64,000 nt of DNA from Limnephilus marmoratus (lineage: Eukaryota; Arthropoda; Insecta; Trichoptera; Limnephilidae): positions 71,977,072 to 72,041,071 of the forward strand of contig OU862907.1 of the NCBI GenBank assembly GCA_917880885.1, given 5' to 3'. Both the position numbers and the translations under genes were made by a program. Under the pieces are notes generated by a model. It had not been told where the DNA came from. It saw nothing but the letters and a program-made list of their open reading frames with translations, and ran no database searches. Shown piece by piece: positions 24,687-36,700 of this stretch (the stretch's first letter is position 1; each line of letters starts with the position of its first letter).

Positions 24687-25194
24687 ACCCACACCCACCT
24701 CCCAAATTTATTGGATAACCAGCAACAAGAGGTTCACTACGTTTCTTGACTTGTTTGTGACGTCACACTAGAGCAGGGGTGGGGAACCTGCGGCCCGCGG
24801 GCCGCATGCGGCCCGCGAGGCCTTTTGGTGCGGCCCGCGGGCACTTTTGGTGCGGCCTGCTGAAAGAACCACAAAAAATTACACAGAACGGGATGGATTT
24901 TTACGGTGTTTCAAATGCATTTTTACGACGTTATTACAAAATTGTTACTAGCAAGTTGTTTAGATATCAATGAAAACGTGTTAAAACCTCCCATTTTACT
25001 TTTATTTTAATTTGTTATTGTGAAACGATAGTGAAATTCCATCGGAACTTTTAATTTTCTTGAACGGGACAGTCCCGATATTTCAGGATTGATAGCAACT
25101 CTATTTGGAGGGGAATCTTAGGCAGTCTGTCATAAAAATTATTTTCTAGTCAACGTTGCGGGAGTAAAGTGGATAATAAAACAAAATAATCCTA

Positions 25195-25600
25195 TTAATG
25201 ACAGCTACGAAGAAAAGAAATGTTAAAGCTGAGTGAAACGTGAAATCATTTGAAACTAAATTAAGGCTGTGGAAAGTAACTCGAAATGAATAACACGACG
25301 CATTTTCCAACACTGCAAGGACAAAAGCCTTCTACATAGTTTGAATACGCTGGTGATCGCGAGAAATTAAGTGAGGCATTTAATGAACGATTTAAGGACG
25401 TAAAAATAGAGTAAACAGATTTGAACATATTTGCTACACGATTCAACGTCGAACCAAGAAATGTGCCTGATAATCTGCAGCACATTATTATTTAATTACA
25501 AAGCGATGGTGAACTAAAAGCTAGATATAACAATTTTCCCAAATAAAGTCAGGAATCACTGGTTATATTAAGTTAAGCACGTCCCTTAACATTTTGTATA
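25195..25600 (+). pseudogene. hAT transposase relic
   Basis: One frame, broken by several stops, reads FETKLRLWK, HFPTLQGQKPST, then REKLSEAFNERFKDVK, DLNIFATRFNVEP and VPDNLQ. This is the central part of ZBED/GTF2IRD-type hAT transposases, where FPTL and FNV.....P..LQ are conserved. The zinc-finger N-terminus and the C-terminal dimerisation part are missing. Confidence 0.75.
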
Positions 25601-25759
25601 TAATACAAATATTAATGCCATAATAATTGCCACACTTCTGGCACAAAAAAATCACTACATGTAATTTATTGTAATTAGTTAAATAAACAAAAAATTATAT
25701 TGCGGACAATAAATATGTTACAAAATGTAGAAAAACCATTCACGTAATCATAGTATAAC

Positions 25760-27030
25760 TTAATTTAAGCTGGGTGACTAGAGGGCTCCTATGCAGATTC
25801 ATTCTAAAAGTAAAACCAATTTTGTGTTCACAATGCAAATTCCCGTTGCGGATTCATCTGCCAACCGTAACGCATTTCGAAGGTAAAACCATTTTGGTTT
25901 CTAGATGCAGCATTAATTAAAGCTGGGGACTCACAATCCAATTCGCTCTGACGGAAAAAAACAGTTTTGTGTGTAATTGCAATGTAAAAATTCCATGAAA
26001 AAATTCAATGAAAAAATTCCATGTGTGGTTTCGTCTACTTACGCATTTCATAGAAACACGATCTCGTTTTTGAAGTACACTTATAAAATTCTAGTTGCTT
26101 TTTTGCCAGTATTAGAGAAAATATTAGAGAAATATTATTAGATGAAAGTATTAGAGAAAAGCCATTTTTATATACTCAGTAAAATGGTTACACTCAGTAA
26201 TTTTAAGTCTCCGCGTATAGATTCACCATATAACTGAAACCAGTTCTGTGTTTAGAATGCACCAGTACACAAAAAATCCAGGTGGGGTTTCATTTTTTGA
26301 CGCATTCCTCGTGTTAGAAGTGCATTTATAAAATTCTAGTTGCGTCATTTGTGCTGCCAGAATTGGAGGAAAGCCATTTTCATGTTCTGAGTGGAGTTTT
26401 AATTCTCCGCGTACAAACTCACTTATAATTAAAACCAGTTCTGTGTTTAGAATGCAACGAAAAAAAATTCAGGTGGGGTTTTATCTCGCTAACGCGTTTC
26501 GTAAGAAACCATTCTCGTGTGTGAACTGCATAAGTATATAGCTATAAATTCGTTGTTGCATATGTGCTGCCAGTATTGAAGGAAAGCAATTTCACGTTCT
26601 GAGTATAGTTTTAATTCCCCGCGTACAGATTAAATCTGTAATTAAAACTAGTTCTGTGTAAGAATGCAACGAAAACGCATCAGGTGTTATTTCATTTGCT
26701 GACGCATTTCTTATGTTGGAAGTGCATAAAATTCTAGTTTCTTACTTTATGCTGCCAGAATTAGAGGAAGCCATTTTCAGCCATTGTCATGTTCTGAGCG
26801 TAGTTTTAATTTCCCGTATGCAAATTTAATCTAAATTGAAACTAGTTCCGTGTTCAGAATGCAACGAATGAGGCATTTTGATCGAAACCAGTCTCATGTT
26901 CAAAGTGCAGTTATAAAATTCTAGTTGCAGACTATTTGCAGCCAGAATTTCAGGAAAACCATTTGCATGTTTTGAGATTAGCGATAATTGAAGAGCGCTG
27001 GCTTTTTAAAATTATTTACAGGAAAACCAG
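25760..27030 (+). repeat. Array of degenerate half zinc-finger repeats
   Basis: About six units of roughly 200 bp, each made of three related words: AAGCCATTTTCATGTTCTGA, AACCAGTTCTGTGTTTAGAA and AACCATTCTCGTGTGTGAAC. When read in the right local frame these give KPFSCSEC, KPVLCSEC and KPFSCSKC, the first half of a C2H2 finger, but the frame shifts between words and the HxxxH half is absent. A related array lies at 37480-40470 on the other strand. Confidence 0.7.
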
Positions 27031-27169
27031 TTCTTTGATTCGAATGTGGCTCACCCCCCCCCCCCCCCCCCCGAGACTGAAATCGGAATGCGGCCCGCGG
27101 GTTAAGGTATGAACATCCAAATGGCCCGCGACGCTTAAAAGGTTCCCCACCCCTGCACTAGAGGGAAGG

Positions 27170-27440
27170 GGGTCCCACAATTTTTTTTTTTATATGAATA
27201 CCGCACAAGAGTGCCATTGAGTCTGCTCTCGTCTGGAGCCAGTGAGATTATGGCATCCCCGATTGGGGTATGTTGTGAGGCTGAAGGTAGCGGGGAGGGG
27301 AAGGAGATAGGGAAGAGGAAGGTGGGTAAGTACCTAGTTATTCAGGTCTGCAAGCACGGCTTAAAGCCATTTCGAGCCACGTTTCAATTCTAAATGATGG
27401 TCTTACACCAGATCGATACTGAGAGTATCACCCACTCTGG
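27170..27440 (+). repeat. Interspersed repeat (family A), copy 2
   Basis: Shares with 55787-56165 the sequences TTTTTTATATGAATACCG, TCTGGAGCC, GGGGTATGTTGTGAGGCTGA, the AGATAGGRAAGAGGAAGGTG purine run and GGTCTTACACCAG. Confidence 0.8.
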
Positions 27441-27519
27441 AACGTGCCGCAAATATACTATATATTATTTTCAATGAATTAATTTTGAAATAACAAAAAC
27501 TAATCGAATAAAATTTATT

Positions 27520-27594
27520 TGCCATGCCGGGATTCGAACCCGCTACTTTCAGATTGCGAGTGAAGAGCCTGACCGCTAGACCACGCCAGCCGTC
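27520..27594 (-). ncRNA. tRNA-like sequence, probably SINE head or tRNA pseudogene
   Basis: The minus strand has a good RNA polymerase III A box (TGGTCTAGCGGTC) and B box (GGTTCGAATCC) at tRNA spacing. The acceptor ends (GGCTGGC and ATGGC) do not pair properly and the anticodon arm is poor. It is therefore a tRNA-derived retroposon head or dead tRNA rather than a working tRNA. It is followed by an AT-rich body towards 27440. Confidence 0.6.
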
Positions 27595-27659
27595 AAATGT
27601 CAAATGCCAAATGTGACGATGCGTGACAGGGACGGGGGGGGTCAAAAAATCATAAAATT

Positions 27660-29070
27660 CATGTGACCTAATTTGTAGATGCCCCCTTATGAGGTATTCA
27701 CAATGAAAATAAAAAAGTTACTTTATTTATTTTCGTTATGTAGGTCTATCGCTAGGTATTTATAAGGTCTATATATATAACAATCTGAATTCGGAAACGT
27801 GGTCTTTCAAGAGGGTCATTTAGGTAACATACCGTGCACAAATCATGCCATTGCCACGTGGTCGTGAGCTTTCAAATGTTTGAGTCTAAGAGTGCGTTTT
27901 TCAAAAAGAGAATTCTCATTGATGTTTGTTTGTCTCATTTGTGTCAAAAAGTCTCATCAAAAAGTCTCATTTGTGACCGTTATCTTTTTGTATTTTTCTG
28001 TGCCCCGTCCTCTTCCTCCCTGCCGCTAAAATATATAAAATACATGTCGTTGTAAAGGACCACCACGTCCAAGTTTTGCTATGGTGATAAAATTAAGGAA
28101 AAAATATAATTTCATGGAGTTCAGGTAGTAGGACACGTGCGCTGTAGCATCTGGTAGCAACCCATAGCAACCCTAGCCGCCCGAATCCTGCTGTGACGTG
28201 ACCACTCGGTGATAGGATGTGTGACATGTTGAAATAAATATAATATTTATTTTTCTAGTGGCATCTTTCGGATTTTAACGAAACTTTTTGAAAACAAAAT
28301 AATCTCAAAATGAATGATAGAGACAGTTTTGTCCGCCAGATTGCTCTGATGCTGTTTTGTACTAATATTATACCTATTCCTCTTCGCGTTAATTACTGTA
28401 CCTATTTGTTAAGAGATTAGAAAAAATCGAATGTTTTGTTTTTATCTCATTATAATTAGTACATATTTGTCTTCTGTGGTATAATAATTTGTATGTTAAC
28501 ATTTTAAAATTTGAAATAAAGATTGTCAATTACATTAACATAATTTTTATTTTAAATGATTTTTTTTAAATGTTGTAAATGAAACTATTTTAGCCCAATA
28601 AAAAATCACGACACATATTTACAGCTATTCTAAATTTAACATGGATATACTTTGACGCTTACAGCAATTTATGCAGCTGAAAATAAAGTTGATTTTCAGA
28701 ATTCAAATGTGTTTACAACTTTTTTGGTGTACACAAAAAAAAATGTTAACTACTGTAAGTGCCAAAAACATTTTCCTTCTTCACGTATAAAAGATTTAAA
28801 TATTACCACTCGATAGATCATATGTTTTCAGCTAAGCTATTTTAAAAATGGGGTTTCCGGTTTGAAAGTTACGACTTTTTTTATAAAATCTGAAAAGTTT
28901 TTTGACTCTGGTAAATAATTGGGTTTTTGGCTGTTACAGCGGTATTGCTTTCTTGTGCCGAAATGATCGAATTATTTGAAAAACCAATCTTCTTTCTTTT
29001 TATTGCCCTCATCTAAATTTCAATACCATTCCATTTTAGCTCGTATTCTTTTTATGCGAATAAACTTTGT
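27660..29070. other. Foldback interior, right part, no gene seen
   Basis: AT-rich, short frames only, no motif. The foldback right arm starts at about 29077. Confidence 0.5.
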
Positions 29071-29076
29071 GTGAAC

Positions 29077-30529
29077 AATCAACGACACGTAAAATTAATT
29101 GTTCGTGATAGTGGAAGGCGTATTTCAATAATAAATATCGAAAAAAACCGGGCGATCGCTGATGAAACCGAATCTAAACGCCAATTTCGGTTGCGCGGAG
29201 AGCGACTTTCAAACGCTGCTGCCGCCATCTTGTCCACTTTTTGGAAACGGCAGCAGTGGTTTTTCTTATACAAAATTAGATGATCTTTCAGATAATCTTT
29301 GGTTTTTTGAGGAGACCGATGATTATAGATACCTGGGTACGAAGTGTCTCTTATTAACGAAAGACATAAGAAAGTATAAAAACACACAATGAAAACGGCT
29401 GCAAATCGAAAAATATCGCATAAAATATACGATTTCATTTATTTAAACAATCAACGACACGTAAAATTAATTGTTCGTGATAGTGAAAGGCGTATTTCAA
29501 TAATAAATATCGAAAAAAACCGGGCGATCGCTGATGAAACCGAATCTAAACGCCAATTTCGGTTGCGCGAAGAGCGACTTTCAAACGCTGCTGCCGCCAT
29601 CTTGTCCACTTTTTGGAAACGGCAGCAGTGGTTTTTCTTATACAAAATTTGATGATCTTTCAGATAAGCTTTAGTTTTTGAGGAGACCGATGATTATAGA
29701 TACCTGGGTACGAAGTGTCTCTTATTAACGAAAGACATAAGAATGTATAAAATAACAATGAAAACGGCTGAAAAATCGAAAAATATAGCATAAAATATGC
29801 GATTTCATTTATTTTAACGATCAACGACACGTAAAATTCATTGTTAGTGATAGTAGAAGGCGTATTTCAATAATACAAATCGAAAAAAACCCGGCGATCG
29901 CTGATAAAACCGAATTCAAACGCCAATTTCGGTTGCGCGGAGGGCGACTTTCAAACGCTGCTGCCGCCATCTTGTCCACTTTTTGGAAATGGCAGTAGTG
30001 GTTTTTCTTACACAAAATTTGATGATCTTTCAGATAAGTTTGGTTTTTGAGGAAGTCGATGAATATAGATACCTAGGTACGAGGTGTCTTTTATGTAACG
30101 AAAGTCATAAGAAAGGAGGGCGACTTTCAAACGCTGCTGCCGCCATCTTGTCCACTTTTTGGAAACGGCAGCAGTAGTTTTTCTTTCACAAAATTTGATG
30201 ATCTTTCAGATACGCTTTGTTTTTTTTGGGAGACCGATGATTACAGATACCTCGTACGAGGCGTCTCTTATTTCTCGGCAGCAACTGAGTCGGCCCATTA
30301 GGGGGACGGGCAGCACTGCTTTTTCGTATAGTCCTACTATCAGAATTTGGGAGACTTATGATTACAGAAGTATTGAAAAATAATTTTTTTCAAAATAATT
30401 TTTTTTTGTGCTGACCGGTTTCAGAAATGGCAGCACCGCCATTTTGTGTACCCCTATGAATGATCTAACGATTTTTGTGTATGATTTTTGGGAGACCTAT
30501 CATTACAGGTTTAATGTCGCGGGCTCTTA
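29077..30529 (-). repeat. Right arm of foldback element
   Basis: Inverted copy of the left arm. Hairpin centres lie at about 29222, 29594, 29965 and 30140, mirroring the left spacing (371, 371, 175). The main difference noticed is a loss of about 20 bases near 30335 relative to the left arm (around 18690). Confidence 0.9.
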
Positions 30530-30532
30530 GGC

Positions 30533-31650
30533 TATAAGAGTGGCTAAAGATTTTACCGACATTAAAACATTAAAACTTCTATACACATCACTAGTGAGGA
30601 GTCAGGTTGAATATAACTCAACTGTATGGTCTCCTCACTATGACGTGCATTCTCAAACAATAGAAAGAATACAAAAAAAATTCCTAAGCTCTTTAAATTA
30701 TAAACTAAAAATACCAAAAGAACAATTGAACTCCACTTATCTATTGCGATTATCTAATCTATTAAACTTGAGTGATAGAAGAAATATTTTCGATCTAGTT
30801 TTTTATTTAAAATCTTACGTAATACAATTGACAGCCCTGAATTCTTGGCGCTCATAAATTTTAATGTGCCGGCGAGAAACACATGGTCAGCACTACCATT
30901 TTACTGTGGTAATACTACGACCAGTGCACAATTTAATATACCACTACACTGAATACAACACTTGGGCAATATGTATTCGCACATAGATGAATGGAATATG
31001 TCACTGACACAATTTTAAAATGAAATAATGAAATCATTACAAGTACTCACTAAGGAATTCTTTGGTAAATTTAATAAACTAGGTACTCGTTCATCGACAA
31101 ATTTGCTAAACTATCTCTACCTATCCTATTAATGTAATTAAATGTAATGTCTTAGTAAAATCATTGTAATATGTATTATAAACCATCATAACCTGTAGTA
31201 TTATTTAGTTATATTTAAAAAAAAATAATAATTTTCACTATAATACTAAAATCCAAATTGGTGTTCTGAACCCCTGCAACTTGCAGAGGTACTGGAGGTA
31301 CCATCGATGTAGCGGTTTGCCACTTTGCGAAACTAATACTTACGTGTTAATAGACATGGTTAATGTTGCAATTTTGTAAACCTCTGATCACCTTACTTTA
31401 AAATTTTTGTTATTTGTATTTTTATATCATGTATGTATTTTTTTATCGTAACTTATCGTTATTATATCTTACTGTAATTTAAGTTTTTGTTGCTTATATT
31501 TCTATTATTTAACTAATGTACTTTTTTTATTTCTATTGTAATTTTATTTATGTTATTTCCTTCTCATGTTAAAGATGTACTGCCTTTATTTATTTATGTA
31601 AAAGCCCTCTGGGCGTATAATAAAACAAATAAATAAATAAATAAATTTCT
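30533..31650 (+). pseudogene. LINE C-terminus and 3' end, right half of the split LINE
   Basis: AKDFTDIKTLKLLYTSLVRS, EYNSTVWSPHY, then QTIERIQKKFL and LSDRRNIFDLVFYL, the conserved C-terminal region of Jockey/CR1-group ORF2. It continues the protein cut at 18492. The 3' end is GTAAAAGCCCTCTGGGCGTA followed by AATAAATAAATAAATAAAT, a LINE tail seen again at 34025. Confidence 0.88.
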
Positions 31651-31959
31651 ATGACTGTCAATTGCTTTTTCTATGGGTGACATTGGCCGGTGTCAAATGT
31701 CAGCTGTCGCATATTTTAGTTTAGTGTGTTTAAAAAAATGAATAACTGCAAGTATACCTTATTATTTATTCCTTTAATGTTTGTTTTAAGTTGTGTATCG
31801 AGGATTTGACATTTGCGAAGTTTTGTTCCATTCTAAATACGTTCCATTCTAAATTCGTTTTGTTCCACTCTAAATAATTTTAAATAAGTTCCAACTAAAT
31901 TCTCAATAAAATAATTGAGTTAACCGAAACTAAGAAACTATTTTGTAATAACAAATTTT

Positions 31960-33085
31960 ACAGCCGATTACGTATGGAATCTTTTCCTTACCCACAAAAG
32001 AAACAGAATCGCTCCTCTGAACAATTATCTGAGTAAAATAAATTCCGTAGAATCTCTTATCTTCGAAGCCACAAGTGTGGTTCCTGAAGGATCTCACCTC
32101 GAACCAATTTTTTTTGTTTTATTATTTATAAATGACATTGTTGGTGTATTTAAATATGTTCCAATTTTACTCTTCGCTGATGATTTAAACATTCATAGAA
32201 AGATACGTAGTATAGAGGATTGCCATATTTTACAATCAAATTTAGATAAATTGTTTCATTGGTGTGTGATCAACTCGCTATTTCTTAATATTCAAAAGTG
32301 CCAAATTATTTGTTTTCATAAAATCCAAAGTCATGTAACTTATGAATACTCTAAATAATGTAATATTGACACCAGTCGCTCAGATCAGGGACTGAGGATT
32401 TACTCTGCATGTTAATGAAATAACAAATAGAGCTATACATTTATTTATTTTATGTGGAGAACAGCAAGTGATTTTAAGTCACTAGAATGATTGTAAAAAT
32501 TGTGCACTTCTTTAATAAGAAGCCAGGTAGAGTAAAATTCGCCTATTTGGTCCCCATTGTATAAAACTCATTCCGACAGTATTGAAAGGGTACACCACAA
32601 ATTTCTAAGATTTATAACTTAAAGCTGAGTATTCCAATTCAAATATTAACTTTTTCCTCTTGATGAAACAACTCAACTTAATTACGCTGTCAGATAGGCG
32701 GATCATCTCTGACCTTGTACTATTAAATCAAATCATTAATACTTTTGAATGTAGCTATAACTTTGTGGTTATCATATGTTAGTATACGCTTGCCCTGAAG
32801 AAGGAACGGTCGTTCCGAAACCGGTCCGATTTACTCAAATATATAAGTGGTTCAAACAAAGTTAAATTGTTTCATTTATCTAAAATCATTAATAATTTCA
32901 TTGACAACCCTGAAATTCTAGCCAAAATAAAATTTTACGTACCGACCAGAAATACGAGGCAATATGCTACCTTCTTCTGTGACAATTTAATAACAAACTA
33001 TGAGGCTCATACACCTATAAATAGATTACTTTCTTGTAATCTTTATAATTACTTTGATGAAACGTATGATTTTAATTTTAATTAA
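31960..33085 (+). pseudogene. LINE RT to C-terminus relic with a small insertion
   Basis: The RT palm is recognisable as VPEGSHLEPIFFVLLFIND followed by LLFADDLNIH (catalytic FADD), then WCVINSLFLNIQKCQI. Further on, SIERVHHKFLRF and LSDRRIISDLVLL appear after frame breaks. The C-terminal SKIINNFIDNPEILAKI resumes at about 32867, after a 141-bp insert. This is a different copy from the LINE ending at 31650. Confidence 0.85.
32742..32882 (+). mobile_element. Short insert with hammerhead-like motif
   Basis: Flanked by AAATCATTAATA at 32730-32741 and 32883-32894, possibly a 12-bp target duplication. It contains CTGAAGA (32795), a 5-bp stem GGAAC/GTTCC with loop GGTC, then GAAAC and CGGTC: the order of a minimal hammerhead core. 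There is one extra A before the stem, and the outer stem I does not pair here. Such motifs are known from Penelope-like retroelement termini. Confidence 0.5.
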
Positions 33086-33189
33086 TTTTATTTTTTATCT
33101 ATTAATTTAATCATTATATATTGTGTATTGATTAATTTAATAATATTATTAATTTAATCATTTGGCGCTTCAGATTTTATGTCCGGTTT

Positions 33190-33745
33190 TAATCTTTCCT
33201 TTAGGAAAAACTTAACCCTTTCACAAACTTTTCCACAAATGATCATCTAGTTCTAGTCAATCCACGTTATGCAATTGCATTATTTAAGTATAATAAAAAC
33301 AAAATAATACAAGATCAACATGTCAAAGAGACCAAATGGGAAAATAATTCACCGACTCCAGAGGAGCTAAATTGGATTCCAATAAAAAAGAGACTACTAT
33401 TTAACGTGTTAATTTTTGTGCATAAAATTATGAAAAACCAAATACCAAAATACTTTAAGGATGAAATTGTTTTTAATAGAGCCATTCATAATTACGAAAC
33501 AAGAAATATAAACAGAGTTCGATTGCCACAAATGAAGAAATCAAAATCACAGAACAGCCTAAGAGGACTAAAGATTTATGATGAAATGCCTGAAAGTATG
33601 AAGAATTAAGAAAGAATGAACACATTTAAAAAGAAATGTTATGCTTACTGTAAAAATATTTAAATTTATCAAATGAAATGTTACATTGTGCTTATTAGTT
33701 TATATTCATGTAGTATAAACTAACACAATAATAAATAAAAAAATA
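33190..33745 (+). pseudogene. LINE C-terminal relic, CR1/L2-like
   Basis: Reads LNWIPIKKRLLFNVLIFVHK, then KNQIPKYF, NYETRNINRVRLP and, after a stop, NTFKKKCYAYC. This is the tail domain following RT in CR1/L2-type LINEs. It ends in an A-rich tail at 33728-33752. Confidence 0.75.
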
Positions 33746-33769
33746 AAAAAAGATATTTTCATATCAGAG

Positions 33770-34065
33770 GGTTCGGCTCGGTGGAACTCCTAATTGGATC
33801 TATAAATCCTACTGATCCCTCAATATAAATATTTAAAAAATCTTTTGTACTCCTACATGTATTTTAAATTGCTTATTTTTGCATTTTCATATGTAAATTC
33901 TTTGAGAAAACAAATATGCCTAAATTTTGAAAGAGAGAGCTAGGTATAATGCCAGCAGTCGAAATAACAAATAGTAACATATTGTGTATTACGTACCTGC
34001 CTTACTATTATTACCTGTCTTTGTAAAAGCCCACTAGGGCGTAAATAAATAAATTAAATAATCTT
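33770..34065 (+). mobile_element. LINE 3' UTR fragment
   Basis: The end TTTGTAAAAGCCCACTAGGG with CGTAAATAAATAAATTAAAT matches the tail of the LINE ending at 31650. Confidence 0.6.
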
Positions 34066-34276
34066 CTATTTTGTTTTCAATTGATCGTAGGGCAGTCCAG
34101 ATCACCTTCAAGCCTTTATATTTATATTACCTTTCAAACGAATCTGATTGCTAAAACACTCCTTTATAACCACTCGTAAATTGGATTAATCAATAAATGT
34201 TCTTTTGCAGGTCCAATTTTTGTAAGCTTGGACTAATAAATATTATTATTTAACTCGAACACTATCACACGCGGCC

Positions 34277-34430
34277 ATGGATCTTCCCAACCCAGAGAGT
34301 GTTTCCATCAAGGTGGAACCAGGCTCCCAGGAAGAAGGCGCAGGTGAAATGCCCTATACGGATATAGATATCTACCTCCCGGATGTGAAGAAGGAATGTT
34401 TGCAGTATGCGGCGAGTACTTCAACAGCCA
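34277..34430 (+). CDS. Zinc-finger gene, exon 1 (acidic N-terminal module)
   Basis: ATG in a strong context (GCGGCCATGG). It encodes MDLPNPESVSIKVEPGSQEE followed by an acidic, Pro/Tyr-containing stretch ending VKKECLQYAASTSTA. A consensus splice donor (GTAAGT) follows at 34431. The exon leaves phase 1, which matches the acceptor at 42199 and would give 405 codons in total with exons 2 and 3. SIKVEPGS is a SUMO-site-like motif (IKVE). The module is homologous to exon 2. A nuclear transcription factor is inferred. Alternatively this exon belongs to the decayed finger exon at 35480. Confidence 0.7.
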
Positions 34431-34837
34431 GTAAGTTGCGTTGAAAATGAGGAACACGTTGAGTGTTGTTTCAGATTTTCGGAAGTCATATCCAATTTGG
34501 AATATTGTTCAGACAGATTTTTATTTCGATATTTACTATATATTTATGACGTATATCTTCACAATGATCTGTCAAACTGTCAAGCAATCGTTTAAACTTA
34601 TATTGTTCACAAAAATTTCCAATTTCTAAAGTACCTACATATCTCAATTATGAGAAATGATGTAAGTTTCGTGTACTCTTGGTTTTATAAATATTTATAA
34701 AATTGACGCAAATAACAATATTCTTTTGACAATTACAACCAAACTTTGTTGTGACAATGCACATTAGTAAAATGGTGTTGCTTTCCCATGGATACATTAA
34801 AAGAGAAAATAAGTTTCTAGATAGCCTCGATTACATT

Positions 34838-34982
34838 CAGCGAGTTTACAAGCAAATAGCCGGCATATTCACTATCTGCTAGTAAACTTCTTAGTATAAA
34901 ATCTTCTAGATATCTAGTAATACACTGAGCAAGTTCACAAGCAGATAGTAAATACGCCGGCTAGTAGCTTGTAAACTCGCTC
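34838..34982. mobile_element. Hairpin MITE in the first intron
   Basis: Two arms of about 55 bp face each other: CAGCGAGTTTACAAGC and CCGGCATATTCACTATCTGC on the left, with close complements on the right (TTGTAAACTCGC at the edge). No clear target duplication. Confidence 0.7.
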
Positions 34983-35479
34983 AAAGTAATTGATGCTTAA
35001 GACAGCGCGCATATTTGCACGGAACTAGAGCTATTGGGCATACTTGAGATATACTGCGTTTAGTATCACATAGTTAGTTCGTCAGACAAGCTGTCCCCAG
35101 CCACCATATACAAGTCTCCCTTTTGTATTTTTTATGGTGTATGTTCCTTGTTCTTAATTTGTATTTATTTTGACTAAGTTCCCTGAAACGGACATCTAGG
35201 ATCCTTCTTATTTCTCAAACCTGCAATTTTAAATATGTTATTTTGATGTACAGTTGCAGTATGTTCAGTAGTGCGAAGTCCTTACATAACTATCTCTATA
35301 AAGAGAATCTACTTTTTTTTTAATAACATTACCGAAGCGTTTTCTGTGTATTGTCAATATTATTCTTTGTTTCTACAATGTATTTCAATGGTATCTTTAT
35401 TCTGTTTTTAGATAAAAAAAAGACTATGTATTTCCTTATGATACTATCTCTATATTTTACAAACGATATTCTAAGTGCG

Positions 35480-36085
35480 TATTGTGTTTTATTTAAAAAG
35501 ACATATACTTTAAAAAGACATATGTTCAGTCACAGTGGATCTTTTAGTAAACCTTTTTCGTGTCCCGACTGCAAATATTCATTTTCTCAAAAGTTTGATT
35601 TAAAAAGTCAAATGTTCAATCACAGTGGAACAAAACCTTTTACATGTCTCGATTGCAACTATTCGTGTTCTCGAAAGGGTGATTTACAAAGACATATGTT
35701 CAGTCACAGTGGAACAAAACCTTTTTTGTGTCCCGACATCAAATATTCATGTTCTCGAAAGGTTGATTTAAAAAGACATATGTTCCGTCACAGTGGAACA
35801 AAACCTTTTTCTCGTGCGGACTGCAACTATTCATGTTTCAAAAGGGTCAATTAAAATGTCATATTTTCAGTCACAGTGGAACAAATTCTTTTTAATTTCT
35901 TGATTGCAACTACTCATTTTGTCAAATGGGTCATTCAAAAAGACATATATTCAGTCACAGTGAAACAAAACCTACTTAATGTCCCGACTGCAACTATTCA
36001 TTTTCTGAAAAGGGTCATTCAAAAAGACATATGTTCAGTTACAGTAAAACAAAACCTTTTTCATGTCTCGACTGCAACTATTCAT
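35480..36085 (+). pseudogene. Decayed C2H2 zinc-finger exon
   Basis: Fingers in the readable frame to 35851: YTLKRHMFSHSG, KPFSCPDCKYSFSQKFDLKS (His replaced by Gln), CLDCNYSCSRKGDLQRHMFS, CPDIKYSC (second Cys lost) and SRADC (first Cys lost), then a stop. Three or four more fingers continue to 36085 in shifted frames. The 35430-35495 flank matches the intron before exon 2 of the intact gene (42120-42195), so this is a degenerate duplicate of that exon block. Confidence 0.85.
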
Positions 36086-36289
36086 GTTTTATTTTTATTT
36101 GTATTTTATTTTATTTGGAATATTTACAGGCTAATTAAATTACATGCATTAAAGAAAACAATAAATTTTAATTATAAGGTTACAACCCAATAACTAATGT
36201 TCACATCGTGCCCAAATAATAAATAAAAAGTCAATTATTATTAACTTTTTTTGCCTAATATTACAGTGATAGGAACTAGATAAACAATC

Positions 36290-36700
36290 TTAACATAGTC
36301 CTATAATATACTGTCTAATACTGTGTGATACATAAAATATACAGATAAGATAAGATAAAAAAATAATAATAGTAGAAAAAATAAATATAATAATGATGAA
36401 AACTGAAAACACAAGATGATCGAGAAATAATATATCAAAAAAAAAATGTAAAAGTACTCGTGCCGTGTACTTGGTACTTTGTACTAAGTGAATCAGATAC
36501 TTGAGTCGGGCCATGTGAAGAGTCGGAATAATAGAAAAGCATGTATGAGACGATGTATGAATGTGAACGAGGCAAGGAGTGTGTGCCAAAATCGAGTTGT
36601 TTGGCGGTCTGTCCTCTCTGCCTACCCCTGCGGCGAAACGGCATGATGGTTAGTTAGTTAGTTTAGTTAGTTAGTTAAGTAAAAGTAAGATAAAAGTAAA
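36290..36700 (+). mobile_element. LINE C-terminal remnant with (TTAG)n
   Basis: At about 36553-36640 the plus frame reads EARSVCQNRVVWRSVLSAY, similar to the last residues of RTE/R1-like ORF2 proteins, followed by CTACCCCTGCGGCGAAACGG and a (GTTA)n run at 36650-36690. The remaining sequence from 36090 to 37020 is A/T-rich and holds nothing else recognisable. Confidence 0.5.

Larger units (their letters stand above)
24774..27155 (+). mobile_element. hAT element with CAGGGGTGGGGAACC termini
   Basis: Left end CAGGGGTGGGGAACCTGC and right end GGTTCCCCACCCCTG are inverted. The flanks are CACTAGAG at 24766-24773 and 27156-27163 (8 bp). CGGCCCGCGGGCCGCATGCG near the left terminus and GCGGCCCGCGGG near the right are typical of a hAT group widespread in animals. 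The interior holds a short transposase relic and an array of zinc-finger-like repeats. Confidence 0.95.
18493..30529. mobile_element. 12-kb foldback-type transposon
   Basis: Two inverted arms of about 1.45 kb (18493-19976 and 29077-30529) enclose 9.1 kb. The LINE ORF stops at the left end and resumes at the right end, so the whole block was inserted as one unit. Long inverted arms made of tandem repeats are the hallmark of Foldback (FB/Galileo) elements. No transposase frame is present inside; the interior carries later passengers (22322-24686, 24774-27155). The flanks show only an imperfect duplication (ctaatag versus ctataag). The outermost bases are uncertain by a few nucleotides. Confidence 0.85.

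Noticed and set aside
24980..25190. hAT BED zinc finger upstream of the transposase relic
   Set aside because: No Cys/His pattern could be read in any frame.
27520..27594. Functional tRNA gene
   Set aside because: A and B boxes are good but the acceptor stem does not pair and the anticodon arm is poor.
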